Below the pieces are notes generated by a model. It searched no databases. It saw only the letters and a list, made by a program, of their open reading frames with translations, and was not told where the DNA came from. From Dyadobacter subterraneus (GTDB taxonomy: Bacteria > Bacteroidota > Bacteroidia > Cytophagales > Spirosomataceae): a stretch of 64,000 nt of DNA. The DNA lies in NCBI RefSeq assembly GCF_015221875.1, contig NZ_JACYGY010000001.1, positions 3,574,501 through 3,638,500 of the forward strand. The letters are read 5' to 3'. Made by a program: the position numbers and the translations under genes. Within the stretch, counting starts at the first letter, position 1; each line of letters starts with the position of its first letter. This document shows, piece by piece, positions 55,622-64,000 of the stretch.

Positions 55622-56947
55622 ATGCCAGAAATTCCTTTATTTAAAATTGCCAAATTTGATATTCAGGCGCCTTTCATTTTTGCAAAGGACCCACTTTTGG
55701 CATTGCGAAGTGGCTTCGATAATTGCGGGGATACCTTTCGTATCAAGCTTTTCAGGGAATTTATAGTGAGCCGCGATCCTTCTTTTTTCAAACATATTCT
55801 GGTATCAAACAATAAAAATTACAAAAAAGGAAGTTCTTCCAAAATGCTGAATCCGGTTTTGGGAAATGGCCTTGTTACCAGTGAAGGAGAATTCTGGCTT
55901 CGGCAGCGCCGACTGGTTCAGCCGGCCTTTCACCGGGAGAGATTGCAGGAATTATTCGTTAAAATGGGACAGATCACCGCTGATTTTCTGGAAGAAATGG
56001 AAACTTTCAGAGGAAAAGAAGCTGTCGATATTGATGCAAAAATGATGGGAATCACCGCAGATATTGCTTTAAAAACTTTGTTTGGCAATATTTCCAATGA
56101 AGACAAAATGCAGATTTTCCATCAGGTCAACAGAACACAGCGTTATCTGGTGACACGCGTACGTCGCCCCTATCGAATTCCTTTGATGTTTGTAAACGGG
56201 GAAAGAACACGTTTCAAAACGGATCTGGCATATTTCAATAAACTTGTTTTTGAATTTATTCATGAAAGACATGGCGTAAAAGAAAAACCGAACGACTTGC
56301 TGCAATTGCTTCTGGACAGTCTGGATGAAGAAACCGGAGCACAAATGAATGATCAGCAAATCCGCGACGAGGCTATTACCATGTTTGCAGCTGGCCACGA
56401 AACTTCCGCAACTGGCCTGAGTTGGCTTCTTTTAGAGCTGGCAAGACAACCTGAAATTGTCGCAAAAATTCGGGAAGAAGCGAAAATATTTGATACTGTT
56501 CCGGGTTTTGAACAATTGATGAAATTATCATATACCCGACAAGTTGTTGAAGAAGGTCTAAGACTTTTTCCGCCTGCCTGGACAATGACACGTGAAGCTT
56601 TGGAAGATGACGACGTCGATGGACAGCGCATACCAAAAGGAACATCGGTATTTATGTCTGTTTACGAACTGCACAGAAATCCTAATATCTGGAAAAATCC
56701 TTTGGTTTTTAATCCAGAAAATTTCAGTCCTGAAAATGTCAAAAACCGGGGGAAATACAATTATTTACCTTTTGGTGCTGGTCCGCGTTTATGTATCGGA
56801 CAGCAATTTGCCCTGATGGAAATGCAGCTTATTCTTGCTGCAATTGTGAAAAGATTTGAATTTGAAATTGATCCAAAACACAAAGTCGGAATTTATCCGC
56901 AGATTGTTTTAAAATCGACAAACGGAATCAAATTATTTATCAAATAA
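55622..56947 (+). CDS. cytochrome P450
   Basis: A 441-residue soluble P450. I-helix oxygen-activation motif AAGHETSATG (from residue ~255), ExxR at 311-314 (EGLR), PERF-type region FNPENF, and the heme peptide FGAGPRLCIG with thiolate C391. No N-terminal anchor. The overall pattern is of the CYP102/CYP4-like clan, which oxidises fatty or terpenoid substrates, but substrate and redox partner are unknown; none is encoded nearby. The NlpC/P60-like gene follows after 34 bp. Confidence 0.94.
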   Translation: MPEIPLFKIAKFDIQAPFIFAKDPLLALRSGFDNCGDTFRIKLFREFIVSRDPSFFKHILVSNNKNYKKGSSSKMLNPVLGNGLVTSEGEFWLRQRRLVQPAFHRERLQELFVKMGQITADFLEEMETFRGKEAVDIDAKMMGITADIALKTLFGNISNEDKMQIFHQVNRTQRYLVTRVRRPYRIPLMFVNGERTRFKTDLAYFNKLVFEFIHERHGVKEKPNDLLQLLLDSLDEETGAQMNDQQIRDEAITMFAAGHETSATGLSWLLLELARQPEIVAKIREEAKIFDTVPGFEQLMKLSYTRQVVEEGLRLFPPAWTMTREALEDDDVDGQRIPKGTSVFMSVYELHRNPNIWKNPLVFNPENFSPENVKNRGKYNYLPFGAGPRLCIGQQFALMEMQLILAAIVKRFEFEIDPKHKVGIYPQIVLKSTNGIKLFIK

Positions 56948-56981
56948 CGATTTCATCTTTAATTACTTACCAAAAATTGTT

Positions 56982-57614
56982 GTGGAAAAAGTTGCAGTAC
57001 TATTCATTATTTTCCTTCTGGTTTCGCAAATATCCATCGCACAAATTCCAACGGGAATTAAACTTAAAACAGGCGATTTTATTTTCCAGGATCTTGACTG
57101 CGGGCCGCTTTGTGATGCTATTGAACAGGTCACAACAAGTTTTGGTGGACGGCATTTTTCACATATCGGACTTGTTTATGTCCAAAACGATAGCACATAC
57201 ATCATTGAAGCCATAGGGAAAGAAGTACAGTTGACTCCATTAAAAACTTTCCTGAAAAGAACACCAAATCCTATGCTCGTTGGGCGTGTTAAGAAACAAT
57301 ATGATGCATTGGCAAAAACTGCCGTTAAGTATGCCCTGGAAGAGAAAGGCGTTCCTTATGACGACGAATTTATTTATAACAATAAGAAATATTACTGCTC
57401 TGAACTGATCTATGATGCTTTCAAAAAAGCAAATGGCGGAACGGACTTTTTCACGCTTCAACCCATGACTTTTAAACAACCTGGAAGCGCTAAATTTTTC
57501 CCTGTCTGGATACAGTATTACGCCAAACTTGGAATACCAATTCCCGAAGCCGAACCCGGAATTAACCCTGGCGGAATTTCCACATCTCCTTTTATTGAAA
57601 TATTAAATCCCTAA
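56982..57614 (+). CDS. YiiX/YebB-like permuted NlpC/P60 hydrolase
   Basis: A 210-residue exported protein with GTG start (no better ATG). Signal peptide MEKVAVLFIIFLLVSQISIAQ, then the permuted papain-like fold: LKTGDFIFQDLDCGPLCDAIEQVT, FSHIGLVYVQNDSTYIIEA (His), and YYCSELIYDAFKKANGG (catalytic Cys). Family members are amidases or thioesterases of uncertain substrate. Co-directional with the P450 gene. Confidence 0.85.
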   Translation: MEKVAVLFIIFLLVSQISIAQIPTGIKLKTGDFIFQDLDCGPLCDAIEQVTTSFGGRHFSHIGLVYVQNDSTYIIEAIGKEVQLTPLKTFLKRTPNPMLVGRVKKQYDALAKTAVKYALEEKGVPYDDEFIYNNKKYYCSELIYDAFKKANGGTDFFTLQPMTFKQPGSAKFFPVWIQYYAKLGIPIPEAEPGINPGGISTSPFIEILNP

Positions 57615-57703
57615 GTATCTGCTTACGACCAGGGATAATCCTCTTTTATTAATCGAAAATTTACTATTACAAAGCTTTTAAAAAAGTCTTTACTTTTTTT
57701 ATA

Positions 57704-57742
57704 AAACCATTCGGTTTCATTATATTTAAAACCGAATGGTTT
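57704..57742. promoter_or_regulatory. paired AAACC-N4-GGTTT dyads, likely operator
   Basis: AAACC-ATTC-GGTTT (57704-57717) and AAACC-GAAT-GGTTT (57729-57742) are each imperfect palindromes and reverse complements of each other, 25 bp apart. They lie 112 bp upstream of the ArsR-type gene. A terminator is less likely since no T run follows the second arm. Confidence 0.6.
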
Positions 57743-57853
57743 CCTGTTTGTTTTTCGGTTGTTTTTACCAATGATTTTTATCAAAAATATAAGTAGCTAA
57801 AAATCTTGATGTTATTTATTTGCACTCAGGTGCTTTAAAATTTCTCAGTTATT

Positions 57854-58180
57854 ATGAATCAACCACGGAGAGACGTTTTCCAGGCCATTGCCGATCCTAC
57901 GAGAAGGGAAATTATCAATTTGCTGTCTGGCAAATCTATGAATCTGAATGCAGTGGTTGAAAAATTTGAAATGAGCCGGCCGGCCGTAGCAAAACATATT
58001 CGTATTCTGACCGAATGCGGGTTAGTTGTTGTAAAAACACAGGGCCGTGAAAAACATATCAAAGCAGATCTGAAAAAGCTTAAACAGGTTTCTGACTGGA
58101 CAGAAAAATATAGTCGCTTCTGGACCGAAAAGCTGGATGCTTTGGGCGATTTTTTGGATCAGGAAGACAATCAATCTTAA
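57854..58180 (+). CDS. ArsR-family winged-helix regulator
   Basis: A 108-residue single-domain winged helix: VFQAIADPTRREIINLLSGKSMNLNAVVEKFEMSRPAVAKHIRILTECGLVVVKTQGREKHI. It lacks the metal-binding Cys pairs of classic ArsR sensors; this subgroup is usually paired with an SRPBCC/AHSA1 gene, as here (18 bp downstream). It probably represses that operon through the dyads upstream. Confidence 0.92.
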   Translation: MNQPRRDVFQAIADPTRREIINLLSGKSMNLNAVVEKFEMSRPAVAKHIRILTECGLVVVKTQGREKHIKADLKKLKQVSDWTEKYSRFWTEKLDALGDFLDQEDNQS

Positions 58181-58198
58181 ACCAAACGCTATACTTGT

Positions 58199-58639
58199 AT
58201 GAAAACAGAAAATGAGAAAACCGAACCATTTGTCATAGAGCGAACTTACAATGCCACGGCAGATAAAGTCTGGCAGGCCATTTCCGACAACGAAAAGATG
58301 AAACAGTGGTATTTTGATATCGAAGACTTCAAGCCTGAAGTTGGTTTTGAATTTGTTTTTTATGGCGGTACCGAAGAAAAATCTTTCAAACATATCTGCA
58401 AGGTCACCGAAGTTGTAGTAGGCAGAAAACTGGCTCATACCTGGCGGTACGATGGCTATCCGGGAGATTCCACGGTAACCTGGGAATTATTTCCCGAAGG
58501 AGATAAAACCAGAGTGAGGCTTACACACGAAGGCCTCGAAACATTCCCTGATATGGAAGAATTCAAAAAAGAAAACTTCGCCATGGGCTGGACCGAAATT
58601 ACAGGAAAAATGCTTAAAGAATTTGTTGAAGAAAACTGA
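58199..58639 (+). CDS. SRPBCC/AHSA1-like ligand-binding protein
   Basis: A 146-residue START-like protein: ERTYNATADKVWQAISDNEKMKQWYFD, LAHTWRYDGYPGDSTVTWELFPEGDKTRVRLTHEGLETFPDMEEF, and a long C-terminal helix. The fold makes a deep pocket for a hydrophobic ligand. Second gene of the ArsR-SRPBCC operon. Ligand unknown. Confidence 0.92.
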   Translation: MKTENEKTEPFVIERTYNATADKVWQAISDNEKMKQWYFDIEDFKPEVGFEFVFYGGTEEKSFKHICKVTEVVVGRKLAHTWRYDGYPGDSTVTWELFPEGDKTRVRLTHEGLETFPDMEEFKKENFAMGWTEITGKMLKEFVEEN

Positions 58640-58652
58640 TATTACTCAACAA

Positions 58653-58686
58653 AAAATGCCCGTACTAATCCGAGTGCGGGCATTTT
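58653..58686. terminator. bidirectional terminator
   Basis: A 13-bp stem (58653-58665 with 58674-58686; one G-U) around AATGCCCG / CGGGCATT with A4 and T4 arms, between two converging genes. Confidence 0.9.
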
Positions 58687-58706
58687 GATTAAGAAAGGTT
58701 TACAAT

Positions 58707-61685
58707 TTACTCTTCTTGTTTACTATATAAATTGAAGGCTAACAGATGCTTCTGAAAAATGGTATCGTATTCCATTGCCGCCGCTTCCTGTTTCGCTTCC
58801 CTGCATTCGTGGACGATGGTTTGTAAAATATAAAGGTCCGTATTAATATCACGACTTTTTGAAACATCATTCTTTTTGGCAAATTCCAGATTTTCATTTG
58901 CCCTCAGCGCCATGGTTTTGGCAGTATCGAGCGCTTTTTTGTTTTCTCCCAATTCAAAAAGCAAACCGATATAATTGGAGGAAATCTGATCGTATGGAAT
59001 GCTTTTGTCCGGCATAACAGTCAGGGCTTTATTGATCACTTTTTTTGCTTCTTCTTTCCTGTTTTCAGCGATAAGCTGATTCGTCAGACGCAAAAAAGCT
59101 ATGCGGGCTGTGGCAACGGGGGAACCAAGATAAGCCGGATCGTAATAAGTATTTTTGTTATCCAGTTCACGCCAAAACATCTTGTTCATCAGGTTGTTAT
59201 ACATTATATCCGAGTTTACATATCCGTCAGACGCCCCCGGAATACGCACAGGAAGTAATCTGTAAGTATATCCTTCAAGCTGCATATATTCCTTCAAACC
59301 AAGATTATTTGAACTGCCCATCGTGCTCGAAAAGTAGATTGGCCTTTTCCAGTTATTGCTGGCAATGATATCAAGCATAACGAGATCACTTTTATACAAA
59401 TCTTTGTCACCAATCTTCCAACTCATGGAATCGCTCAGCATCGGCATAAGATCCTTTTTGATAATATTCATTTTTTCAACTTCTTTCGTATTTACCGGTA
59501 GAAAAAGAATAGAAGAAGGTAAAATCGAAGCCATTTCACCACTGGTTAGTGGAACCTGAATGGCCCGGTTTTGCTGCTGGATCAGTTGGAGGTATTCTTT
59601 CAAATTGATTCCGGATTTCACACTTGGAATTTCATAAAAAGGCAGGTAATCATTTTTTCCAAAAGCATAACTATTGGTATCCAGCGAAAGCGGCAGCGCT
59701 TCCGATTTATTCATTTTCCTTTTCAGCTGCCTGATGTACCAGTCAATACCCAGAAATGTCTGCACGCAAACCCGCACATCTGTTCTAAACCCTTCAACTT
59801 CCTGAACATACCATAGCGGAAAAGTATCATTATCGCCGCCAGTGAACAAAATCGCATTTGGGGCACAGGAGTTCAGGAGATTTTTCGCAAAATCTACGGA
59901 ATGATAACGGTTGCTACGGTTGTGATTATCCCAGCCCTGGGCAACCATAATCGCAGGAATTACCAAACCCAAAGCACTTGCAAAAACAGCAGTTTTAGAA
60001 CTATTTAAAACCCATTTTTGCAGTCCGTTTGCGAGCGCAACCACGCCCAGACCAATCCATATGCAGAAAATATAAAATGAACCTACATAAATATAGTCAC
60101 GCTCACGGGGCTCAATCGGCGGCGAATTAAGGTAAATAACGAGTGCTACGCCAGTCAGAATAAACAATAAGCCGAGTACCAGTAGATCTTTTTTTCTTTT
60201 AAAATAAAGAGCAATTATTCCGGCAAATCCTAAAAGCAGAGGCAACATTAAAAAATTGTTATGCCCGCGGTTCTGCGCTATTGAGGATGGATAATTCCTG
60301 GAAATATCCCATGGCAGCATCGTCCCTGCACCTTCCTCATCACTTTCCCGGCCGACAAAATTCCAAAGAAAATAGCGCCAGTACATGTGACCCAGCTGAT
60401 GAGAAAACAAAAAAGAAAGATTTTGTACCATGGTTGGTTTTTGGCCTTCTGCCAATCCTGTCATCTGTTGGTAAAGCTGCGGGTGCCCTGGCTGCGTGCT
60501 ATACATGCGGGGAAAAAGCATACTGCTTCCCGGTTCATAATCATAGTCGTAGCGATGACCCTGGATTACATATTTTCCATCCTTTTTAGCGTATACTGTG
60601 GATTCGGGTTTCTGACTGATGGGTTTAGATGTAAAAGAAGGACCATATAACAATGGACGACTTCCGTACTGCTCTCTTTTTAAATAGGATACAAAGCTCA
60701 AAACATCACTTGGATCATTTTCATTTATCGGCGGATTGTATTCCGAACGAACCAGAACCATCAGATAAGAGGCATAACCTATCAAGACAAACGCAAACGA
60801 AAGCAGACAGGTATTAAGTAGAATTTTTTCTTGTCGGTGCGAAAACCGGATTGCCCAAACCAGCGAACCCAGAAATAAAATAACGAAAGCGATTACACCC
60901 GATTTGTAGGGAAAACCAAAATTGTTTACAAAGAAAATTTCAAATTTTCCGGCCAGTCCGGGCAGACCGGGAATAATACCGGAATTAATAATGGCCAGCA
61001 CCACAAGTCCTCCCGTAAAAGCGAGCATTCCTCCCAAAACTGTGGGTTTGGGATATTTTTTGAAATAATAGACCAGCGCCAGGGCGGGAATCGTAACAAG
61101 ATTTAATAAATGTACACCAATTGAAATTCCGGTCAGGTATGCAATAAATATCAGCCAGCGGTTCTCCTCAGCCGGATCTTCTATCCGCTCCCATTTAAAA
61201 ACTGCCCAGATTACAATGGCTGTAAAAAAGGACGACATGGCGTATACCTCCGCTTCAACAGCAGAAAACCAGAATGAATCAGACCAGGCGTAAGCCAGCG
61301 CACCGACGATACCGGAGCCGGTGACAAGAATAATTTCGCTGGTTGTCAACGATTCATTTTTCTTTCCAATCAGCTTTGCTGCGAGTAATGTGATTGTCCA
61401 GTATAGAAAAAGAATTGTGAAGGCGCTGCATAATACAGAAAGCATATTGACCCAGAAAGCAACTTTGGAAACATTGCCCAGTGCCAACATAGAAAAAATT
61501 CTACCTATTAGTAGAAAAAAAGGAGCTCCTGGCGGATGCGGCACCTGCAATTTAAAAGCACAGGCAATGAATTCACCGCAATCCCAAAAACTCGCTGTCT
61601 GCTCCATCGTGAGTGCGTAAGTCAGGAAGGCTATGGCGAAGACAATCCAGCCCGTCAGGTTATTAATACGGTTAAAATTTTTCAT
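58707..61685 (-). CDS. GT117/DUF2723 family membrane glycosyltransferase-like protein
   Basis: A 992-residue membrane protein: about 12 TM helices in the N-terminal 520 residues, with the DUF2723 start (LTYALTMEQTASFWDCGEFIACAFKLQVPHPPGAPFFLLIGRIFS) where the conserved Asp and Glu are likely catalytic, followed by a periplasmic region and TPR-like helices near the C-terminus (KVINKALTVMPDKSIPYDQISSNYIGLLFELGENKKALDTAKTMAL). The family is related to protein O-mannosyltransferases (GT-C fold) and is widespread in Bacteroidota, where a role in glycan attachment to exported proteins is suspected. Single gene. Confidence 0.87.
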   Translation of the reverse strand: MKNFNRINNLTGWIVFAIAFLTYALTMEQTASFWDCGEFIACAFKLQVPHPPGAPFFLLIGRIFSMLALGNVSKVAFWVNMLSVLCSAFTILFLYWTITLLAAKLIGKKNESLTTSEIILVTGSGIVGALAYAWSDSFWFSAVEAEVYAMSSFFTAIVIWAVFKWERIEDPAEENRWLIFIAYLTGISIGVHLLNLVTIPALALVYYFKKYPKPTVLGGMLAFTGGLVVLAIINSGIIPGLPGLAGKFEIFFVNNFGFPYKSGVIAFVILFLGSLVWAIRFSHRQEKILLNTCLLSFAFVLIGYASYLMVLVRSEYNPPINENDPSDVLSFVSYLKREQYGSRPLLYGPSFTSKPISQKPESTVYAKKDGKYVIQGHRYDYDYEPGSSMLFPRMYSTQPGHPQLYQQMTGLAEGQKPTMVQNLSFLFSHQLGHMYWRYFLWNFVGRESDEEGAGTMLPWDISRNYPSSIAQNRGHNNFLMLPLLLGFAGIIALYFKRKKDLLVLGLLFILTGVALVIYLNSPPIEPRERDYIYVGSFYIFCIWIGLGVVALANGLQKWVLNSSKTAVFASALGLVIPAIMVAQGWDNHNRSNRYHSVDFAKNLLNSCAPNAILFTGGDNDTFPLWYVQEVEGFRTDVRVCVQTFLGIDWYIRQLKRKMNKSEALPLSLDTNSYAFGKNDYLPFYEIPSVKSGINLKEYLQLIQQQNRAIQVPLTSGEMASILPSSILFLPVNTKEVEKMNIIKKDLMPMLSDSMSWKIGDKDLYKSDLVMLDIIASNNWKRPIYFSSTMGSSNNLGLKEYMQLEGYTYRLLPVRIPGASDGYVNSDIMYNNLMNKMFWRELDNKNTYYDPAYLGSPVATARIAFLRLTNQLIAENRKEEAKKVINKALTVMPDKSIPYDQISSNYIGLLFELGENKKALDTAKTMALRANENLEFAKKNDVSKSRDINTDLYILQTIVHECREAKQEAAAMEYDTIFQKHLLAFNLYSKQEE

Positions 61686-62024
61686 TTTGATCAGTGATGT
61701 TTAGACACAGCGGTAGCGATGCAAAGTGCTCATAGCAAATCACTTATTATCACGACTCTGTTATTAGATAGATTATTTTGATGGATCAAAACTATTGAAA
61801 TCAATACTTTTTGTCGTACCAATTCTTCTTAAAAAAAGTTAACGAACTGACGTACGGAAGCCTGTTTAACTTTCTTTAACAATACTTGTCGTTAATCAGT
61901 ACAATAGCGCCAATTTCGCCGACAGTAAACTGATTTTTATCTTTAAGCGTTATTTGTCCATTACAGGTTTACGGCTCAAAGATTTTTATAAGTAATTTGT
62001 GCCCGGTATTAATCATCTATTTTT
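61686..62024. other. 339-bp intergenic region between two divergent genes
   Basis: AT-rich, no coding frame. Must contain promoters in both directions, but I find no full consensus box. A GTTTAACTTTCTTTAAC stretch around 61863 partly mirrors AAAAAGTTAACG at 61837. Confidence 0.4.
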
Positions 62025-62897
62025 ATGCTCGAATTTCTGGTTGTTGTTTCACTGGTCGGCTACATATATTATTTGCGGAATTATGCGGATTTGAGAACCA
62101 AATCTGAGAAAGAAGCCGCCGGATTACAGGAAGGAATTAAGCTATACAATGAATCACAAATCGAAAAAGCTTTTGAATATTTCGACCAGAAAATAAAGGC
62201 AAAACCAAAATCCAGTTTCGCCTATCTATACCGTGCACTTTGTTACAAAAAACTTGGTAATGTTGCTGCCGCCAAAAATGATTTGATTACCGGCCTGAGT
62301 TATGATGGAACATTGTCGCCACTACATCTGGAAAAGGGTAAAATTGAATTTGAAGGTCAGTTACTGAGGGATGCGCTGGAATCTTTTGACAAAGCGGTTT
62401 TATATGACGGCGATGAGCATGAATCGACTTACCACTGGCGCGGGTTGACGTATCAGGCGCTTGGAAGGGATATCGAAGCGCAAAAAGACTTTTTGAAAGA
62501 AAGTGACATTTTGAAGCAAAAACTAACAGCCAGCCCAGTTGCAACCAAGCCAAAAGAACCATTTCTGGACAAGCGATTGGCTATAAATTCTGTCCTGATT
62601 ATTGCAACCAGTGTTTTGGTGATCGTCATCATCAAAAAATCGGATGGTATTCATTTGCCGTTTTTACTTGCAGTTTTTTCAGCCATTTCAATAGGTATTG
62701 TTGAACCGGTTAAAGGCTGGATTCTGGCTATTTTTCAATGTATTTTATTGGTAGCAGGTTATTTTTTATTTACCGATCTTCCTGAAAATGCTGGTCGTCA
62801 GGAAGTGGAAAGTTTCAGTTTATATGGAAGCTGCGTTTTGACTTTTGCAGGAAGCTTTATCGGGGCATTTTTGAAAAGAGCAGTTATCGCTGGTTAA
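62025..62897 (+). CDS. TPR-repeat membrane protein
   Basis: A 290-residue protein: one N-terminal TM (residues 1-18), about four TPR units at residues 30-165 (AAGLQEGIKLYNESQIEKAFEYFDQKIKAKPKSSFAYLYRALCYKKLGNVAAAKNDL...), and four C-terminal TM helices (about 183-290; SVLIIATSVLVIVIIKK, FLLAVFSAISIGIVEP...). TPRs probably face the cytosol and bind another protein. Role unknown. The AraC gene follows after 13 bp. Confidence 0.8.
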   Translation: MLEFLVVVSLVGYIYYLRNYADLRTKSEKEAAGLQEGIKLYNESQIEKAFEYFDQKIKAKPKSSFAYLYRALCYKKLGNVAAAKNDLITGLSYDGTLSPLHLEKGKIEFEGQLLRDALESFDKAVLYDGDEHESTYHWRGLTYQALGRDIEAQKDFLKESDILKQKLTASPVATKPKEPFLDKRLAINSVLIIATSVLVIVIIKKSDGIHLPFLLAVFSAISIGIVEPVKGWILAIFQCILLVAGYFLFTDLPENAGRQEVESFSLYGSCVLTFAGSFIGAFLKRAVIAG

Positions 62898-62910
62898 TTT
62901 TACAAAACGA

Positions 62911-63780
62911 ATGGAACAGTTAAATACGATTTCCTTACAAGTAAAGGTTGAAAATGATATAAAAGATTCATTTTCAATTAATTTATTAGATAATCAAACT
63001 ACGGTCACTGAGATTCCTGTTCGGCTAAAATATCACCGTATTTTACTTATAAAAAACGGAAGCGGCATACTTTATATTGATGAAATTGCCTATCCCGTTT
63101 CTGGCAGTGAAATATTTTTATTGGCAAAAGAACAGATTTTTTCCTTTTCTGAACATAGTGCTGTAACAGGTTACGAATTATCTTTTGGAGATTGTTTCTG
63201 GGAAAAAACACCGGCAAGTGCAAATAACTGCAAGGCGGTTTTGTTCAATAATGTTTCTGAAAATCAGAACATTCCTGTGCCGACATCCGGATATCAGGAA
63301 ATGGATTTATTGTTTAATATTTTGTTACTGGAATATCAAAATGAAGATTATATCAATAAACAGGACGCGATGGCTGCTTATTTGAAAATAATCATGATCA
63401 AAACGGCTAATCTCAATGCATCATTAACGAACGCTTATGATAATTTTGAAAAGCAGATTTACCGGCAGTTTCTGGAACTTGTACAAAGTCAGTTTCACAA
63501 AACACATGACGTTTCAGATTTCGCTGAAAAACTGAATATTTCAACAAGAAAACTTTCGGAAATTTGTAAGCGGAATAGTAATAAGGGGCCAAAAGATATT
63601 ATTAGTCTGCAAATTATAACGGAGGCAAAACGGGCTTTACAATTCAGCGCCAAGCCGGTTAAAGAAATTGCTTTCGAACTTAACTTCAATTCTGCTGAAC
63701 AATTCAGCCATTTTTTCAAAAAATATACGCAATTTTCTCCCCAGCTATACCGGGTTGGTTTTGTAAAAATTGGCATGTGA
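62911..63780 (+). CDS. AraC-family transcriptional regulator
   Basis: A 289-residue regulator: N-terminal cupin-like domain (residues 25-110; VRLKYHRILLIKNGSGILYIDEIAYPVSGSEIFLL) and two C-terminal helix-turn-helix motifs (LNISTRKLSEICKRNSNKGPKDIISLQII and PVKEIAFELNFNSAEQFSHFFKKYTQFSPQLYR). The HD-domain gene starts 91 bp downstream with its own -7 box; it may be the target by position. Confidence 0.93.
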   Translation: MEQLNTISLQVKVENDIKDSFSINLLDNQTTVTEIPVRLKYHRILLIKNGSGILYIDEIAYPVSGSEIFLLAKEQIFSFSEHSAVTGYELSFGDCFWEKTPASANNCKAVLFNNVSENQNIPVPTSGYQEMDLLFNILLLEYQNEDYINKQDAMAAYLKIIMIKTANLNASLTNAYDNFEKQIYRQFLELVQSQFHKTHDVSDFAEKLNISTRKLSEICKRNSNKGPKDIISLQIITEAKRALQFSAKPVKEIAFELNFNSAEQFSHFFKKYTQFSPQLYRVGFVKIGM

Positions 63781-63819
63781 TCAACCGGATTTGACATTCT
63801 CTGCTGCTTCTGACTTAAC

Positions 63820-63827
63820 TAATTTTG
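63820..63827 (+). promoter_or_regulatory. -7 promoter box of the HD-domain gene
   Basis: TAATTTTG fits the Bacteroidota -7 consensus, 44 nt before the start codon at 63872. A TTTG at 63790 is too far upstream (26 nt between) to be a normal -33 partner. Confidence 0.45.
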
Positions 63828-63871
63828 TACATGAAATTAATGTCAAACAAATCAGTTAAATCATTAGTAAT

Positions 63872-64000
63872 ATGTCAGTTAATAAATTAAAATCCGTAGC
63901 CGGAATTCAAATTCCCGATAGCGTCATATCCACGCAGGCCACAGAACTTTTACTTGAACACGGTACTGAGTTCATTTATAATCATTCGCTTCGCGTGTTC
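63872..64000 (+). CDS. HD-domain hydrolase (3' part outside window)
   Basis: Only the first 43 codons are in the window: MSVNKLKSVAGIQIPDS and EATELLLEHG-type text (here STQATELLLEHGTEFIYNHSLRVF). The IPDS...ATEL...NHSLRV pattern resembles the start of cyanamide hydratase-like HD-domain proteins, where the His in NHS is the first metal ligand. The rest is needed to confirm. Downstream of an araC-type gene on the same strand. Confidence 0.6.
   Translation, partial: MSVNKLKSVAGIQIPDSVISTQATELLLEHGTEFIYNHSLRVF

Overview
The window reads as a chromosomal segment of a member of the Bacteroidota, most likely the order Cytophagales and perhaps a Dyadobacter-like genus; the genus is an impression from protein sequences, not a database result. 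Pointers are a type IX secretion (T9SS) C-terminal sorting domain in the first gene, a GT117/DUF2723 membrane protein, DUF4199 and PepSY-like proteins, many AraC regulators, and promoter boxes of the Bacteroidota type (TAnnTTTG). I see no rRNA, tRNA, CRISPR array, prophage or intact insertion sequence. Gene order and base composition look mostly ordinary, so this is largely a housekeeping and accessory-metabolism region.

Layout. 1-11 kb: a truncated T9SS-secreted protein, an outer-membrane barrel protein, small conserved proteins, a DUF488 protein, Dps, a Tat-exported GFO/IDH/MocA oxidoreductase, a DinB-like protein, Ku, a lipoprotein, a NIPSNAP protein, an aldo/keto reductase and a single-domain response regulator. 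11.6-18.4 kb: a pentose phosphate block (tkt, then tal, a HAD phosphatase, gnd and zwf). 18.5-29.4 kb: an HD-domain protein, then a PepSY-like protein, a barrel-like protein and a histidine kinase/response regulator pair, divergent from a CzcCBA-type heavy-metal efflux operon. 29.5-37.7 kb: surface or envelope proteins, a DegP/HtrA protease followed by a GC-rich repeat, a broken two-gene module, a second two-component pair and a ThuA-like protein. 37.8-46.6 kb: CorA, alcohol dehydrogenase, phosphoglycerate mutase, a TspO-like membrane protein, a UPF1-like helicase and an AraC / flavin reductase / SDR / Atu4866 cluster. 46.6-52.4 kb: sulfotransferase with APS kinase, a CoA-transferase, DUF4199, a membrane-anchored LuxR regulator and a secreted esterase. 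52.4-64 kb: NADAR, small membrane proteins, AraC, a methyltransferase, cytochrome P450, an NlpC/P60-like hydrolase, ArsR with SRPBCC, the 992-residue GT117/DUF2723 protein, a TPR protein, AraC and the start of an HD-domain gene cut by the right edge.

The most informative non-coding signals are (i) the same double direct repeat (GTTTG-N6-GCAA, twice, 21 bp apart) at the same distance from a TAnnTTTG box upstream of both an araC-type gene and an SDR gene, which looks like an AraC-family operator; (ii) two AAACC-N4-GGTTT dyads 25 bp apart before an ArsR-type gene; and (iii) a GC-rich repeat of three degenerate units plus a hairpin just behind degP. The best candidate for an undescribed system is the small two-gene operon at 33662-34663: an unknown 124-residue protein followed by a predicted nucleoside-deoxyribosyltransferase/TIR-like protein that is interrupted here by an in-frame TAG directly before its probable active-site motif.
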